Shown piece after piece: positions 1 to 9,531 of a stretch of DNA of 41,364 bases. The number at the start of each line of letters is the position of its first letter. The stretch's first letter is position 1. Both the position numbers and the translations under genes were made by a program. The notes under the pieces are model-generated. The model was not told the origin of the DNA, made no database searches, and saw nothing but the letters and a program-made list of their open reading frames with translations. The stretch comes from an uncultured Bacteroidales bacterium (GTDB taxonomy: Bacteria; Bacteroidota; Bacteroidia; Bacteroidales; Bacteroidaceae), in NCBI GenBank assembly GCA_902784475.1, contig CACZUX010000018.1:1-41364 (forward strand), read 5' to 3'.

Positions 1-87
1 GCCGTAATCGCTGAGTGCGGGCATCTCCCAAAACTCGCGGATGCTGTCGGCCAAACACTGGTTGAAATGAGGGGATATGGATCTCAT
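1..87 (-). CDS. Acyl-CoA synthetase paralogue, N-terminal fragment (cut by window edge)
   Basis: This is the first 29 codons of a leftward gene whose remainder lies beyond the left edge. The ATG is at 87, 24 nt after the stop of the acyl-CoA synthetase at 112-1779. The translated end (FNQCLADSIREFWEMPALSDYG minus its first residues) aligns with the start of that neighbour: FN, then a helix with IR and W, then an identical LSDYG. I infer a tandemly duplicated AMP-dependent synthetase in the same operon. The fragment is too short to judge activity or substrate. Confidence 0.7.
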   Translation of the reverse strand, partial: MRSISPHFNQCLADSIREFWEMPALSDYG

Positions 88-111
88 TGTCGTATGGTAT
101 TTAGATTATAA

Positions 112-1779
112 TCAGACAGTTTCATTAATATAGAGGAAGCGCTTGATGGACTTCTTTGGGGTCTTCTCAAACTCACGGTCCATCACCTTGATGCCGGCGA
201 GCTGTTCGTAGGCCGGAATCTGCGTGTTGAGCAGTTTGCGATTCTCGTCCATTACCGCCTTTACGTCCTCCTCCGAGAGGCCCAACTCCTTGATTTTGTC
301 AGGGTCGGGATAGACAAGGCCGTAGATCTTCTCGCCCTTCTGGATGACGACGCACTCGGCCACAAGGGGCAGGGCAGTGAGCTTGTCTTCAATCTCTTCG
401 GGATAGATGTTCTGGCCGTTGGCGCCCAGGAGCATGTTCTTCGAACGCCCCTTGATGAAGATGTTGCCCGAAGCATCCATCACGGCCAGATCGCCCGTGT
501 GATACCAGCCGTCGCGTAAAGTCTTCGAGGTCTCTTCCTCGTTCTTGAAATAGCCCTGCATCACGTTCATGCCGCGCGCCAGAATCTCGCCGGGCACATT
601 TTCGGGATCGGGCGAATCGATTTTGAGCTCCATGCGCGGAGCAGTTTTGCCGCACGAGCGGGGCACGTAGGTCTTCCAGTCGCAGTAGGCCAGAATGGGC
701 GCACACTCGGTGGCGCCGTAGCCCACGGTGTAGTTGAAACCGATGTCGTGAAGCACCTCCTCAACCTCCTGAGAGAGCGCCGCACCGCCGATGATGAGCT
801 CGTAGAAACGACCGCCCAAAGCCTCACTGAGGCCCTTGCGCACCTTCTCTCTGATGCGGTCGCCAAGCACCGGAACTTTCAGAAGAAGAGCCACTTTGGG
901 GTCTTTCACCTTAGGCAGAATGGCCTTGCGTACAATCTTCTCAATAATGAGCGGAACGGCCACAATCAGGCCGGGCTTGATGTCCTTGAAGGCCGACATA
1001 AGTACCTGTGGAGTAGGGGCTTTCGTCAGGAAATTGATGTGAACGCCCTGACAGAATTCGAAGATGAATTCGAAGGCCATACCGTACATGTGGGCCATCG
1101 GTAACATGGCGAGAATCTGATCTCCGGAATGAAGATCTTTGCCCAATGCCTCTACGGCAAATTCGCGGTTGCTCCAGACAGCGCGATAAGGAATCATCAC
1201 GCCCTTGGAGTTGGACGTCGTGCCGGAGGTGTAGTTGATCACCGCCAGCTCTTCAGGTTCGTCATTATAATAATGTATATCCTCGGGCGCAAAGCGTTCG
1301 GGGAACTTATGACCGAAGAGTTCGTTGAGATGCTCGCGGGCATGACTCAATTCCTTGCTGCGCGAAAGCAGTATGCTGAAGTCCTTCAGATTGATCACAC
1401 CCAGGAGTGCGTTCATCTCCTTAGAATCGAGTGTAGCGTAGATTTTCTCGTCGACGAAGAGAATACGCGATTCTGAGTGATTGACAATCTGGTGTACCTG
1501 CTCGGGATGAAACTCGTGCAGAATGGGTACAGCCACAGCGCCGTAAGTAAGACATGCAAAAAATGTGATGCCCCAACGGGAAGAATTCTTTCCGCAGAGC
1601 GCAATCTTGTCTCCGGGTTTGATGCCGCATTCCTTGAAGACAATGTGAATCTTCTCAATGATGCGTGCCACATCCTTGTATTGGAAGTGGTTCTCACCGT
1701 AATCGGAGAGAGAATAACGGTTCCAGTTGTCCCGTATCGTCTGTTGCAGTATAGCGTTGAAACTTGTAGCCTTTTCCAT
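112..1779 (-). CDS. Long-chain fatty acid--CoA ligase (AMP-binding family)
   Basis: A 555-aa ANL-superfamily adenylating enzyme, expected to activate a fatty acid with ATP and load it onto CoA, probably at the inner face of the membrane. Visible motifs are the phosphate-binding loop INYTSGTTSNSKG (about residues 181-193), the YGATE motif, TGDLA with its conserved Asp, and the hinge region GRSKNMLLGANGQNIYPEEIE. A C-terminal TPKKSIKRF holds the lysine that closes the adenylation site. Length matches the bacterial FadD-like group. It follows trpB2 by 38 nt and precedes a truncated paralogue by 24 nt, so all are probably cotranscribed. Substrate chain length cannot be read from the sequence. Confidence 0.92.
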   Translation of the reverse strand: MEKATSFNAILQQTIRDNWNRYSLSDYGENHFQYKDVARIIEKIHIVFKECGIKPGDKIALCGKNSSRWGITFFACLTYGAVAVPILHEFHPEQVHQIVNHSESRILFVDEKIYATLDSKEMNALLGVINLKDFSILLSRSKELSHAREHLNELFGHKFPERFAPEDIHYYNDEPEELAVINYTSGTTSNSKGVMIPYRAVWSNREFAVEALGKDLHSGDQILAMLPMAHMYGMAFEFIFEFCQGVHINFLTKAPTPQVLMSAFKDIKPGLIVAVPLIIEKIVRKAILPKVKDPKVALLLKVPVLGDRIREKVRKGLSEALGGRFYELIIGGAALSQEVEEVLHDIGFNYTVGYGATECAPILAYCDWKTYVPRSCGKTAPRMELKIDSPDPENVPGEILARGMNVMQGYFKNEEETSKTLRDGWYHTGDLAVMDASGNIFIKGRSKNMLLGANGQNIYPEEIEDKLTALPLVAECVVIQKGEKIYGLVYPDPDKIKELGLSEEDVKAVMDENRKLLNTQIPAYEQLAGIKVMDREFEKTPKKSIKRFLYINETV

Positions 1780-1817
1780 TTCAGCAAATCTTACTAAACA
1801 TAACTGGCATTCTTAAT

Positions 1818-3185
1818 TTAATTCACTTTAGGCAGTTTGGACAGTGCTTCCTTGATGACATCGTCGCTGGGAATCACGTCGGACATCGTGCCGTCGTTGA
1901 ACTGCTTGTAAGCGTAGAGGTCGAAGTAGCCCGTGCCTGAGAGATTGAAAACGATGACTTTCTCTTCGCCGGTCTTCTTGCAAGCCAAAGCCTCGTCGAT
2001 GGCGGCACGTATGGCGTGGCTGGATTCCGGCGCCGGCAGAATGCCTTCGGCTTTGGCGAAAATCTCAGCGGCTTCAAATACCTGAGTCTGCTCGTATGCA
2101 CGTGCCTCAAAGAGTCCCTGATCGTAGAGCTCGCTGAGAATCGGACTCATGCCGTGGAAACGCAGACCGCCGGCGTGGTTGCTGCTGGGAATGAACTGAC
2201 TGCCTACGGTGTACATCTTGGCCAGCGGACAAATCATGCCCGTGTCGCAGAAGTCGTAAGCATAGATGCCGCGTGTGAAGCTGGGACACGATGCGGGCTC
2301 TGCGCCAATCACCTTATACTGAGCCTCTCCGCGCAGCATTTCGCCGAGGAACGGACTGGCGAAACCGCCCAGGTTCGAACCGCCGCCCGTGCAGCCGATC
2401 AAGACGTCGGGCTTGATGCCGTATTTCTTCAGCGCAGCCTGTGCCTCAAGACCTATAATTGTCTGATGCAGAAGCACTTGATTGAGTACTGAACCCAATA
2501 CGTAACGATAGCCCTCGCTGCTGACGGCCACTTCGACGGCTTCGCTGATGGCGCAGCCCAGAGAGCCCGTCGTGTCGGGATGTTCGGCCAGAATCTTGCG
2601 GCCGACGTTGGTGGTGTCGCTGGGCGAAGGCACGATGCTGCCGCCATAGGTGCGAATCACCTCGCGGCGGAAGGGCTTCTGCTCGTAGGAGCACTTCACC
2701 ATAAACACCTTGCAGTCGAGGCCGAAATACTGGCAGGCCATCGAGAGAGCTGTGCCCCACTGCCCTGCCCCGGTCTCTGTGGTGACACCATTAAGGCCCT
2801 GTGCTTTAGCGTAGTAAGCCTGTGCAATGGCGCTGTTAAGCTTGTGGGAGCCGGAGGTGTTGTTGCCTTCGAACTTGTAGAATATCTTGGCCGGAGTGCC
2901 GAGGGCTTTCTCCAGAAACTCTGCGTGCACCAGAGGACTCGGACGGAACATGCGGTAGAAGTTCATCACGGGCTCGGGAATCTCCACCCACTTGGTGTCG
3001 TTGTCGAGCTCCTGCTTGATGAGTTCGGTGCAGAAGATGGGCTGCATCTCTTCCAGCGTGAGAGGCTTGCCCGTGCCGGGATTCAGGAGCGGCGCAGGTT
3101 TCTGCTTCATATCGGCACGCACGTTGTACCACTTGGTCGGCATCTCATCTTCCGTGAGATAAATCTTGTAAGGAATCTTGCTCAT
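1818..3185 (-). CDS. trpB: Tryptophan synthase beta-like protein, TrpB2 type
   Basis: A 455-aa fold-type II PLP enzyme of the long TrpB2 class, which joins indole and serine to make tryptophan. The PLP-binding lysine is K115 in NNTSGSHKLNSA, and the phosphate-binding loop GGGSN lies at 267-271. The N-terminal extension before the core and the length over 430 aa separate TrpB2 from the shorter TrpB1. No trpA or other trp gene is beside it; it sits between guaA (71-nt gap) and an acyl-CoA synthetase. TrpB2 proteins are known to act without a TrpA partner, perhaps salvaging indole, which would suit this position. Function in this organism is inferred. Confidence 0.92.
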   Translation of the reverse strand: MSKIPYKIYLTEDEMPTKWYNVRADMKQKPAPLLNPGTGKPLTLEEMQPIFCTELIKQELDNDTKWVEIPEPVMNFYRMFRPSPLVHAEFLEKALGTPAKIFYKFEGNNTSGSHKLNSAIAQAYYAKAQGLNGVTTETGAGQWGTALSMACQYFGLDCKVFMVKCSYEQKPFRREVIRTYGGSIVPSPSDTTNVGRKILAEHPDTTGSLGCAISEAVEVAVSSEGYRYVLGSVLNQVLLHQTIIGLEAQAALKKYGIKPDVLIGCTGGGSNLGGFASPFLGEMLRGEAQYKVIGAEPASCPSFTRGIYAYDFCDTGMICPLAKMYTVGSQFIPSSNHAGGLRFHGMSPILSELYDQGLFEARAYEQTQVFEAAEIFAKAEGILPAPESSHAIRAAIDEALACKKTGEEKVIVFNLSGTGYFDLYAYKQFNDGTMSDVIPSDDVIKEALSKLPKVN

Positions 3186-3256
3186 TTTGTGTTTATGGTT
3201 TTAAGACGTTGTTGTGATTCAATGTATTTTGTTATTATTCAGTCTCTATAATGCGT

Positions 3257-4795
3257 TTATTCCCACTCGATGGTCGAAGGCGGCTTGGACGAGATGTCGT
3301 AGCAGACGCGGTTGACGCCCTTTACCTTATTTATAATATCTGTGGACACCTGTGCCATCAGTTCGTAGGGTAAATGAGCCCAGTCGGCCGTCATGGCGTC
3401 GGTGGAAGTGACGGCACGCAGCGCCACGGGATTCTCGTAGGTGCGCTCGTCGCCCATCACGCCCACGCTTCTCACGTCGGAGAGCAGTATGGCGCCCGCC
3501 TGCCATATCTTGTTGTAGAGGATGTCGCCGTCGTCGGTCTTCCAGTCGCGCAGAGCCTGGATGAAAATGTCGTCGGCCTCCTGCAGCACGCGCACCTTCT
3601 CGGGTGTGATGGCGCCCAGGATGCGTACGGCCAGTCCGGGACCGGGGAAAGGATGACGTCCGATGAGATGTTCGGGAATGCCGAGCTGGCGCCCTACCCT
3701 GCGCACTTCGTCCTTGAAGAGCCACTTGAGGGGCTCACAGAGCGAGAGGTGCATCTCCTCGGGCAGACCGCCCACATTGTGGTGGCTCTTGATGACTTTA
3801 CCCGTGATGTTGAGCGACTCGATGCGGTCGGGATAGATGGTGCCCTGAGCGAGCCATTTGGCGTCGGTGATCTTCTTGGCTTCGGCGTTGAACACCTCCA
3901 CGAAGTCGCGGCCGATGATCTTGCGCTTCTTCTCCGGCTCGGTGACGCCCTCGAGATCCTTGAAGAACTTCTCAGAAGCGTCCACGCCGATGACGTTGAG
4001 ACCGAGACACTCATAGTCCTTCATCACGTTGGTGAATTCGTTCTTGCGCAACATGCCGTGATCCACGAAGATGCAGGTGAGGCGGTTGCCGATGGCCTTG
4101 TTGAGCAGCACGGCGGCAACGGAAGAATCCACACCGCCCGAGAGACCGAGAATCACGCGGTCGTCACCGATCTGCTGTTTGAGCTCCTGCACAGTGGTCT
4201 CCACGAAGTTGGCGGCGCTCCATTCCTGACGCGATCCGCAGATGTCAACCACAAAGTTGCGCAAGAGCTGCGTGCCGCAGAGCGAGTGGAACACCTCCGG
4301 ATGGAACTGCACGCCCCACACGCGGTCGCCGAGCTCCCAGGCGGCATTCTCCACCGTCGCGGTGGAAGCCACCACGCGGGCGCCTTCTGGGATACGGGTG
4401 ATGGTGTCGCCGTGCGACATCCACACCTGTGCGTCCTTCTCTATATTTTTGAAGAGCGGACAGCCGGCCTCCGCGCGCGTCAGATTCTGACGGCCGTACT
4501 CGCGGCTGCCTGCGGGTTCTACTTTGCCGCCCCAGATGTGCGACATATACTGTGCGCCGTAGCAGATGCCCAGGATGGGCAGACGGCCGCGTATGTCGCT
4601 GAGGTCACACTGGAAGGCCTCCGGGTCGTAGACGCTGTAGGGAGAGCCCGAGAGGATGACGCCGATGACGTCGGGATCGTCCTTGGGGAATTTGTTGTAA
4701 GGCAGAATCTCGCAGAACGTGTCGAGTTCGCGCAGGCGTCTGCCGATGAGTTGAGTGGTCTGAGAACCGAAGTCAAGAATGATGATTTTTTGCAT
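3257..4795 (-). CDS. guaA: GMP synthase (glutamine-hydrolysing)
   Basis: A 512-aa enzyme that aminates XMP to GMP, the last step of guanine nucleotide synthesis. Residues 1-190 form a class I glutamine amidotransferase with nucleophile C78 (GICYG) and H165/E167 (QFHPEV). The ATP-pyrophosphatase P-loop LSGGVDSS is at 218-225, and the C-terminal dimerisation domain carries the usual ending (KPPSTIEWE). Its start overlaps the end of nth by 23 nt, which suggests coupled translation. Length and motifs are canonical. Confidence 0.98.
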   Translation of the reverse strand: MQKIIILDFGSQTTQLIGRRLRELDTFCEILPYNKFPKDDPDVIGVILSGSPYSVYDPEAFQCDLSDIRGRLPILGICYGAQYMSHIWGGKVEPAGSREYGRQNLTRAEAGCPLFKNIEKDAQVWMSHGDTITRIPEGARVVASTATVENAAWELGDRVWGVQFHPEVFHSLCGTQLLRNFVVDICGSRQEWSAANFVETTVQELKQQIGDDRVILGLSGGVDSSVAAVLLNKAIGNRLTCIFVDHGMLRKNEFTNVMKDYECLGLNVIGVDASEKFFKDLEGVTEPEKKRKIIGRDFVEVFNAEAKKITDAKWLAQGTIYPDRIESLNITGKVIKSHHNVGGLPEEMHLSLCEPLKWLFKDEVRRVGRQLGIPEHLIGRHPFPGPGLAVRILGAITPEKVRVLQEADDIFIQALRDWKTDDGDILYNKIWQAGAILLSDVRSVGVMGDERTYENPVALRAVTSTDAMTADWAHLPYELMAQVSTDIINKVKGVNRVCYDISSKPPSTIEWE

Positions 4796-5417
4796 AGTTA
4801 CATATTGTGTTTAGGCCACAGCTTTCACATTTGGGATTGCGCGCGGTGCAGGTGTAGCGCCCGTGCAGGATGAGCCAGTGATGGGCTTTGGGGATGAGTT
4901 CTTCTGGGAAATGCTTCGTAAGACATTTCTCCACCGCCAGCGGCGTGGAGGCCGACTCGGGCACGAGGCCGATGCGGTGCGACACGCGAAAGACGTGTGT
5001 ATCGACCGCCATACGCGCTTTGCCGAAGATGACGGCCTGAATGACGTTGGCCGTCTTGCGCCCCACACCGGGCAGACGCTCGAGGTCTTTGCCCTCTGAG
5101 GGCACTTCGCCGCCGAAGTCGCGAACGAGCATCCTGGCCATCTCCGAGAGATGATGGGCTTTGCTGTTGGGATAAGAGACGGACTTCACATAGTCCAGCA
5201 GCACTTCCTCCGAAGCCTCCGCCATACATTCTGCGGTGGGATAGTCTTCGAAGAGACGCGGCGTGACCATGTTGACGCGCCGGTCGGTGCACTGGGCAGA
5301 CAGAATCACGGCGACGAGCAGCTGGAAGGCATTGCCGTAGTGCAGCTCCGGCTCCGCCACAGGCATCGCTTCGGAGAACCACTCCACTACCCTTTCGTAT
5401 CGTTGCGCTCTGGTCAT
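4773..5417 (-). CDS. nth: Endonuclease III (DNA glycosylase/AP lyase)
   Basis: A 214-aa base-excision repair enzyme that removes oxidised pyrimidines and nicks the abasic site. The helix-hairpin-helix [10 protein letters not shown] (about 115-124) contains catalytic K121, and the catalytic Asp is D139 in VDTHVFR. A [4Fe-4S] cluster is formed by C190, C197, C200 and C206 in the standard C-x6-C-x2-C-x5-C spacing. The gene lies 21 nt after mannose-1-phosphate guanylyltransferase and overlaps guaA, so it is an internal member of the leftward operon. Complete and canonical. Confidence 0.97.
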   Translation of the reverse strand: MTRAQRYERVVEWFSEAMPVAEPELHYGNAFQLLVAVILSAQCTDRRVNMVTPRLFEDYPTAECMAEASEEVLLDYVKSVSYPNSKAHHLSEMARMLVRDFGGEVPSEGKDLERLPGVGRKTANVIQAVIFGKARMAVDTHVFRVSHRIGLVPESASTPLAVEKCLTKHFPEELIPKAHHWLILHGRYTCTARNPKCESCGLNTICNYAKNHHS

Positions 5418-5438
5418 ACGGTCCGTCTTCTCCTTATT

Positions 5439-6491
5439 TTATTCTGCGCTGAATTCTTTGATGCGTTGCTCTTCAAAGAGCTTACAGATGAGCAGCGTGT
5501 TGTCTTTCTCGGCCACGATGTAGCCGTCGAGTCCCTGCACCACCACTCGACGTTCCTGGGCCACGTGGACGACGCAGTTTTTCGTCTCGTAGAGCTTCAC
5601 GTTGCTGCCGATGACGGCATTGCCGCCGGCGTCCTGCACGGTGTTCTCACGCAAGCTGCCCCATGTGCCCAGGTCGCTCCAGCCGAAGGAGGCGGGGAAA
5701 CAGTAGATCTCGTCGGCCTTCTCCAGAATGGCGTAGTCGATGCTGATGTTCTCGCACTGGGGGAAACGCTCGCGGATGGCGGCCTGTTCGTCCTTAGTAC
5801 CCAACACGTTCTGCATGCCCTCGAAGATGCCGTTGATCTGGGGCGCATACACGCGCAGGGCATTGATGATGGTGTTGATGTTCCAGATGAAGATGCCGGC
5901 GTTCCAGAGCATGTTGTTCTTCTTCACATACTCCTGTGCCGTCTTCAGGTCGGGCTTCTCCTTGAAGGCGTCCACGCGGAAGATCTCCTTGTTGCGCTCG
6001 CAGGCGGCCGAGAGGTCGGTCTGGATATAGCCGTAGCCCGTCTCGGGGCGCGTGGGCTTCATGCCGAGCGTCACGATGGCGTCGGTCTCGGAGGCGTATT
6101 GCAGCGCCGAAGAGATGACCCTCTGGAATTCGGGCACGTTGAGCACCAGATGATCCGAGGGACTCACGACGATGTTGGCCTTCGGGTCCTTGAGCTTGAT
6201 GCGCCAAGAGACATAGGCGATACAGGGTGCGGTGTTGCGGCGACAGGGCTCCAGAAGAATGTTTCCCTCGGGCATGTCGGGCAACTGTTCGGCCACGATG
6301 TCGCGATAGGCTTCACTGGTGACGACCCACACATTTTCTGCGGGCACGACGCCTTTGAAGCGGTCCACCGTCAGCTGAATGAAGGTGCGTCCGCAACCGA
6401 GAACGTCCACAAACTGTTTGGGACACTGCGGGGTGCTCATCGGCCAGAATCTGCTGCCGATGCCGCCGGCCATGATGACGAGATGGTTCAT
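5439..6491 (-). CDS. manC: Mannose-1-phosphate guanylyltransferase
   Basis: A 350-aa nucleotidyltransferase making GDP-mannose from mannose-1-phosphate and GTP. The nucleotide-binding signature GGIGSRFWP is at 9-17, followed by PKQF (24-27), EPCRRNTAP (81-89) and PSDH (111-114), and a FKEKP signature further on. The length indicates a monofunctional enzyme without the C-terminal phosphomannose isomerase domain of long ManC/AlgA proteins. That fits the presence of a separate manA-like gene at 15247. GDP-mannose feeds GDP-fucose synthesis, whose last enzyme (Fcl) is at 16146-17090. It starts 8 nt after the GH13 gene stops. Confidence 0.95.
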   Translation of the reverse strand: MNHLVIMAGGIGSRFWPMSTPQCPKQFVDVLGCGRTFIQLTVDRFKGVVPAENVWVVTSEAYRDIVAEQLPDMPEGNILLEPCRRNTAPCIAYVSWRIKLKDPKANIVVSPSDHLVLNVPEFQRVISSALQYASETDAIVTLGMKPTRPETGYGYIQTDLSAACERNKEIFRVDAFKEKPDLKTAQEYVKKNNMLWNAGIFIWNINTIINALRVYAPQINGIFEGMQNVLGTKDEQAAIRERFPQCENISIDYAILEKADEIYCFPASFGWSDLGTWGSLRENTVQDAGGNAVIGSNVKLYETKNCVVHVAQERRVVVQGLDGYIVAEKDNTLLICKLFEEQRIKEFSAE

Positions 6492-6499
6492 ATATTCAA

Positions 6500-8149
6500 T
6501 TAAATTAGTTTCAGTATCAGTCCGTTATACCCGTTCACATCCAGCTCTGCAGCTTCCTCGGGCTGCCAGCGCACGTTGAATTCGTCGCCCGTGAGCAGAT
6601 CCTTCACCTTGCGGCTCTCGAAGGCGGGCATGCCGTAGAAGCCGAACACGTGCTCGGGCAGAACGACGGAGACGTGCTCCTTGTTCTCCGAGAAGTTGGC
6701 CACAATGAGATACACCGACTCGCCCTTGCGGCGGAGGAAGGCGTACTGGCGCTGCAGATGCGGGTTGACATACATGAGGTCGTAGAACTCGCCCTCGTGG
6801 AGCACGGGATCCAGATTGCGCATGTTGAGCACCCTTTGGGTGAAGAAGCGCAGGGAACGCTCCTCAAGCGTGAGCTGCGTGCCGTTGAAGCGGCCCTCGT
6901 TGCGCCAGCGCGAGATGGTGTCCACGCGCCAGTAGTCGAAGATGGTGGTGCGGCCGTCGCGTCCGGAGAAGCCTTCGGCGTCCATGCCGCGTTCGCCCAG
7001 CTCCTGACCGAAATACTGCATATAGGTGTTCTTGCGCATCAGCGCACTTACCAGCAAAGCGGGCTTGCCCTTGCGGGCGTCGCCGGCGAAGAAGTCGGAG
7101 GCGATGCGCTGCTCGTCGTGATTCTCGAGGAAGTTGAGCATGTGGCCGCCGATGTCGTCCACAGCCTGCCAGGCACGGGTGATGTCGTGCGTCGAAGCGC
7201 CGGCCATCACACCCTTCAGCGTGTCGTAGAGCCCCACCTTGTCGTAGAGGTAGTCGAAGCCACCGTAGTGGATGTAGTTGCGATACTCGTCGGGATTGTA
7301 GACCTCGGCGATGAACATGATGGCGGGATGCTGCTCCTTGACGCGGGCGATGGCGTAGTGCCAGAAGTCCACGGGAACCATCTCGGCCATGTCGCAGCGA
7401 AAGCCGTCGACACCTTTGGCGGCCCAGAAGAGCAGGATGTCCGTCATCTTGAGCCAGGTGGAGGGAATCGGGTCGAAATGATTCGTGCGTCCGCCCTGAA
7501 TGTCCACGCCGTAGTTCAGCTTGACGGTCTCATACCAGTCGTTGACTGTGGGCCATTCGGAGAACTGGTCGTTGCCGGTGGCTTTGGCCGGAATCTCCAC
7601 GTAAGTGCCGTCCTGATCGGGCAGGTTCTCCGTGTGCAGGCGTCCGTTGAGATAGTAGAAGTTGTTCTGGGGGCTGAAGTGCATGTTGCTGTCGTCGTCT
7701 TCGCCCAGATCGCGCACGCCTTTGGGTTTGGCGTCGCTGTGATACTCTCTGGCCACATGGTTGGGCACAAAGTCCATGATGACGCCCAGGCCGGCCTTGT
7801 GGGTGCGCACGACAAGCTGTTCGAACTCCTTCATCCTCTTGTCCACCTTCACTGCCAGATCGGGATCCACGTCGTAGTAGTCTTTAATGGCATAAGGGCT
7901 TCCGGCCTGTCCTTTCACCACCATGGGGTTGTCACGACGGATGCCGAAGGCCGTGTAGTCGGTCTTCGTGGCATGCTCGATGATGCCGGTGTACCACACG
8001 TGGGTGATGCCGAGATCCTTGATTTCGCGAAGGGCTTTCGGCGTGAAGTCGGCCATCGTGCCGCATCCGTTCTGAGCCTTGGTGCCGCCGGGCGTCAAGA
8101 CTGCGTTCTGCGCTCCGAAGAGGCGGGTGAAAACCTGATAGATCGTCAT
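6500..8149 (-). CDS. GH13 alpha-amylase family protein
   Basis: A 549-aa (beta/alpha)8 enzyme of glycoside hydrolase family 13. The four conserved regions are visible: DFVPNH (126-131), GFRCDMAE with nucleophile D253, FIAEVYNP with acid/base E282, and FLENHDEQ with H344 and D345. There is no signal peptide, so it should act in the cytoplasm on imported or stored alpha-glucans. A beta-sandwich C-terminal domain follows the barrel. It lies between fabD (47 nt) and manC (8 nt). Hydrolase and transglycosylase activities cannot be told apart from the motifs. Confidence 0.92.
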   Translation of the reverse strand: MTIYQVFTRLFGAQNAVLTPGGTKAQNGCGTMADFTPKALREIKDLGITHVWYTGIIEHATKTDYTAFGIRRDNPMVVKGQAGSPYAIKDYYDVDPDLAVKVDKRMKEFEQLVVRTHKAGLGVIMDFVPNHVAREYHSDAKPKGVRDLGEDDDSNMHFSPQNNFYYLNGRLHTENLPDQDGTYVEIPAKATGNDQFSEWPTVNDWYETVKLNYGVDIQGGRTNHFDPIPSTWLKMTDILLFWAAKGVDGFRCDMAEMVPVDFWHYAIARVKEQHPAIMFIAEVYNPDEYRNYIHYGGFDYLYDKVGLYDTLKGVMAGASTHDITRAWQAVDDIGGHMLNFLENHDEQRIASDFFAGDARKGKPALLVSALMRKNTYMQYFGQELGERGMDAEGFSGRDGRTTIFDYWRVDTISRWRNEGRFNGTQLTLEERSLRFFTQRVLNMRNLDPVLHEGEFYDLMYVNPHLQRQYAFLRRKGESVYLIVANFSENKEHVSVVLPEHVFGFYGMPAFESRKVKDLLTGDEFNVRWQPEEAAELDVNGYNGLILKLI

Positions 8150-8196
8150 ACTTTCTGCTGGAGTGAATTGTGGATGAGAGAATTAGGGGATTTGTC

Positions 8197-9087
8197 TTAT
8201 TCGATGCCGCTGACGGTGACGTCCTTGGCGATCTTCACGATCATGCCCTGAAGGGCACGGCCGGGACCGCATTCGGTGAACTCCGTAGCGCCTGCAGCCA
8301 CCATAGCCTGCACCTCCTTGGTCCAGAGCACGGGAGAAGTGAGCTGTGCGACGAGGTTCTGCTTGATGTCCTCGGGCTCGGTGTGGGCCTGACCGTCGAC
8401 GTTCTGATAGACGGGGCAGACGGGCTTGTGGAACTCGGTGGCCTTGATGGCGGCTTCGAGCTCGTCCTTGGCGTTCTGCATCAGGGGCGAATGGAAGGCA
8501 CCGCCCACGGGCAGCATGATGGCCCTCTTGGCGCCGGCTTCCTTAATCACCTCGCAGGCGCGCTCCACAGCCTCGCGGTTGCCGGAGATGACCAGCTGGC
8601 CGGGATTGTTGTAGTTGGCGGCAATCACGACGCCCTTGCCTTCGGCCGTAACGGCGGCGCAATGCTTCTCCACCTCCTCGTCGGCCATGCCGATGATGGC
8701 GGCCATCGCACCGGGATTGGCCTCGCAGCACTTCTGCATGGCCATAGCACGGGCGCTGACGAGCTTCAGACCGTCGGCAAACGTGAGGGCGCCGGCAGCC
8801 GTCAGAGCGGAGAATTCACCCAGAGAGTGACCGCCCACCATGTCGGGCTTGAACTCGTCGCCCAGACACACGGCCTTGATGACGCTGTCGAGGAAGACGG
8901 CGGGCTGCGTCACCTTCGTCTGGCGCAGATCCTCGGCCGTGCCTTCGAACATCAGATCGGTGATGCGGAAGCCGAGAATCTCGTTGGCCTGCTCGAAAAG
9001 CTCCTTGGCCTTGGGGTTGTTTTCATAAAGTGCTTTACCCATACCGGGGGTCTGTGCACCCTGTCCGGGAAATACAAATGCTTTCAT
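8197..9087 (-). CDS. fabD: Malonyl-CoA:ACP transacylase
   Basis: A 296-aa enzyme that moves malonyl from CoA to acyl carrier protein for fatty acid synthesis. The N-terminal FPGQGAQ (6-12), the nucleophile elbow GHSLG with S88, and catalytic H199 in GGAFHSP are all present. It is the first gene of the long leftward unit, with a Bacteroidetes -7 box (TACCTTTG) at 9172-9179. The start ATG at 9087 directly begins the conserved MKAFVFPGQG. Complete and canonical. Confidence 0.97.
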   Translation of the reverse strand: MKAFVFPGQGAQTPGMGKALYENNPKAKELFEQANEILGFRITDLMFEGTAEDLRQTKVTQPAVFLDSVIKAVCLGDEFKPDMVGGHSLGEFSALTAAGALTFADGLKLVSARAMAMQKCCEANPGAMAAIIGMADEEVEKHCAAVTAEGKGVVIAANYNNPGQLVISGNREAVERACEVIKEAGAKRAIMLPVGGAFHSPLMQNAKDELEAAIKATEFHKPVCPVYQNVDGQAHTEPEDIKQNLVAQLTSPVLWTKEVQAMVAAGATEFTECGPGRALQGMIVKIAKDVTVSGIE

Positions 9088-9171
9088 TGTCAGTTATCTT
9101 TTAGAGGTTTATGCGGGAATCCCGAAGAATTTTCCCCGCAACATTTATGTTGAATATGCAAATAACGCGTA

Positions 9172-9179
9172 CAAAGGTA
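9172..9179 (-). promoter_or_regulatory. fabD operon promoter, -7 box TACCTTTG
   Basis: TACCTTTG on the minus strand matches the Bacteroidetes -7 consensus TAnnTTTG and lies 84 nt upstream of the fabD ATG. No clear TTTG -33 element is seen at the expected distance. Confidence 0.7.
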
Positions 9180-9324
9180 CGAAAAAAAAATGAGATTTCC
9201 GCCTTTTCTTCCCACTTTTTCCAAAAATATTTTTTTCGGCCCTCCCCTCTCCCGTTTTTCAGACATCCGTCAGACGCTTCCCCAACCTCTCTTTTCTTTT
9301 GACAAAAAATACCCAAAACAGCGC

Positions 9325-9390
9325 CTCTGCTCGGTCTCTGCTCGGTCTCTGAGAAGCCTCTGAGAACAGTCTGAGAAGGGTCTTTGAAGA
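9325..9390 (+). repeat. 11-bp period direct-repeat array A (6 units)
   Basis: Six consecutive 11-bp units start at 9325, 9336, 9347, 9358, 9369 and 9380. Units 1-4 begin CTCTG and units 5-6 begin GTCT; the best-kept units read CTCTGAGAAnn or GTCTGAGAAnn. The array is preceded by AAAACAGCG, which is also found before array B. It lies 146 bp from the fabD -7 box and about 140 bp from the RSH -33 element. No known repeat family is recognised. Confidence 0.85.
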
Positions 9391-9531
9391 GGAGAAAAAT
9401 GTACTTTGTGCCCCCAATGCTATGTTTTACTCTTTTCCAAAAAGGGTTATTTCCAGCCAATCAGAAATCCGATTTTTTGACAAAAACAGGAGTAATTGGG
9501 CACAAGAATTAAAAAAAATCTGCAAAACATC

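Noticed and set aside
9325-9390. CRISPR array
   Set aside because: Units are 11 bp with no spacers; no cas genes in the window.
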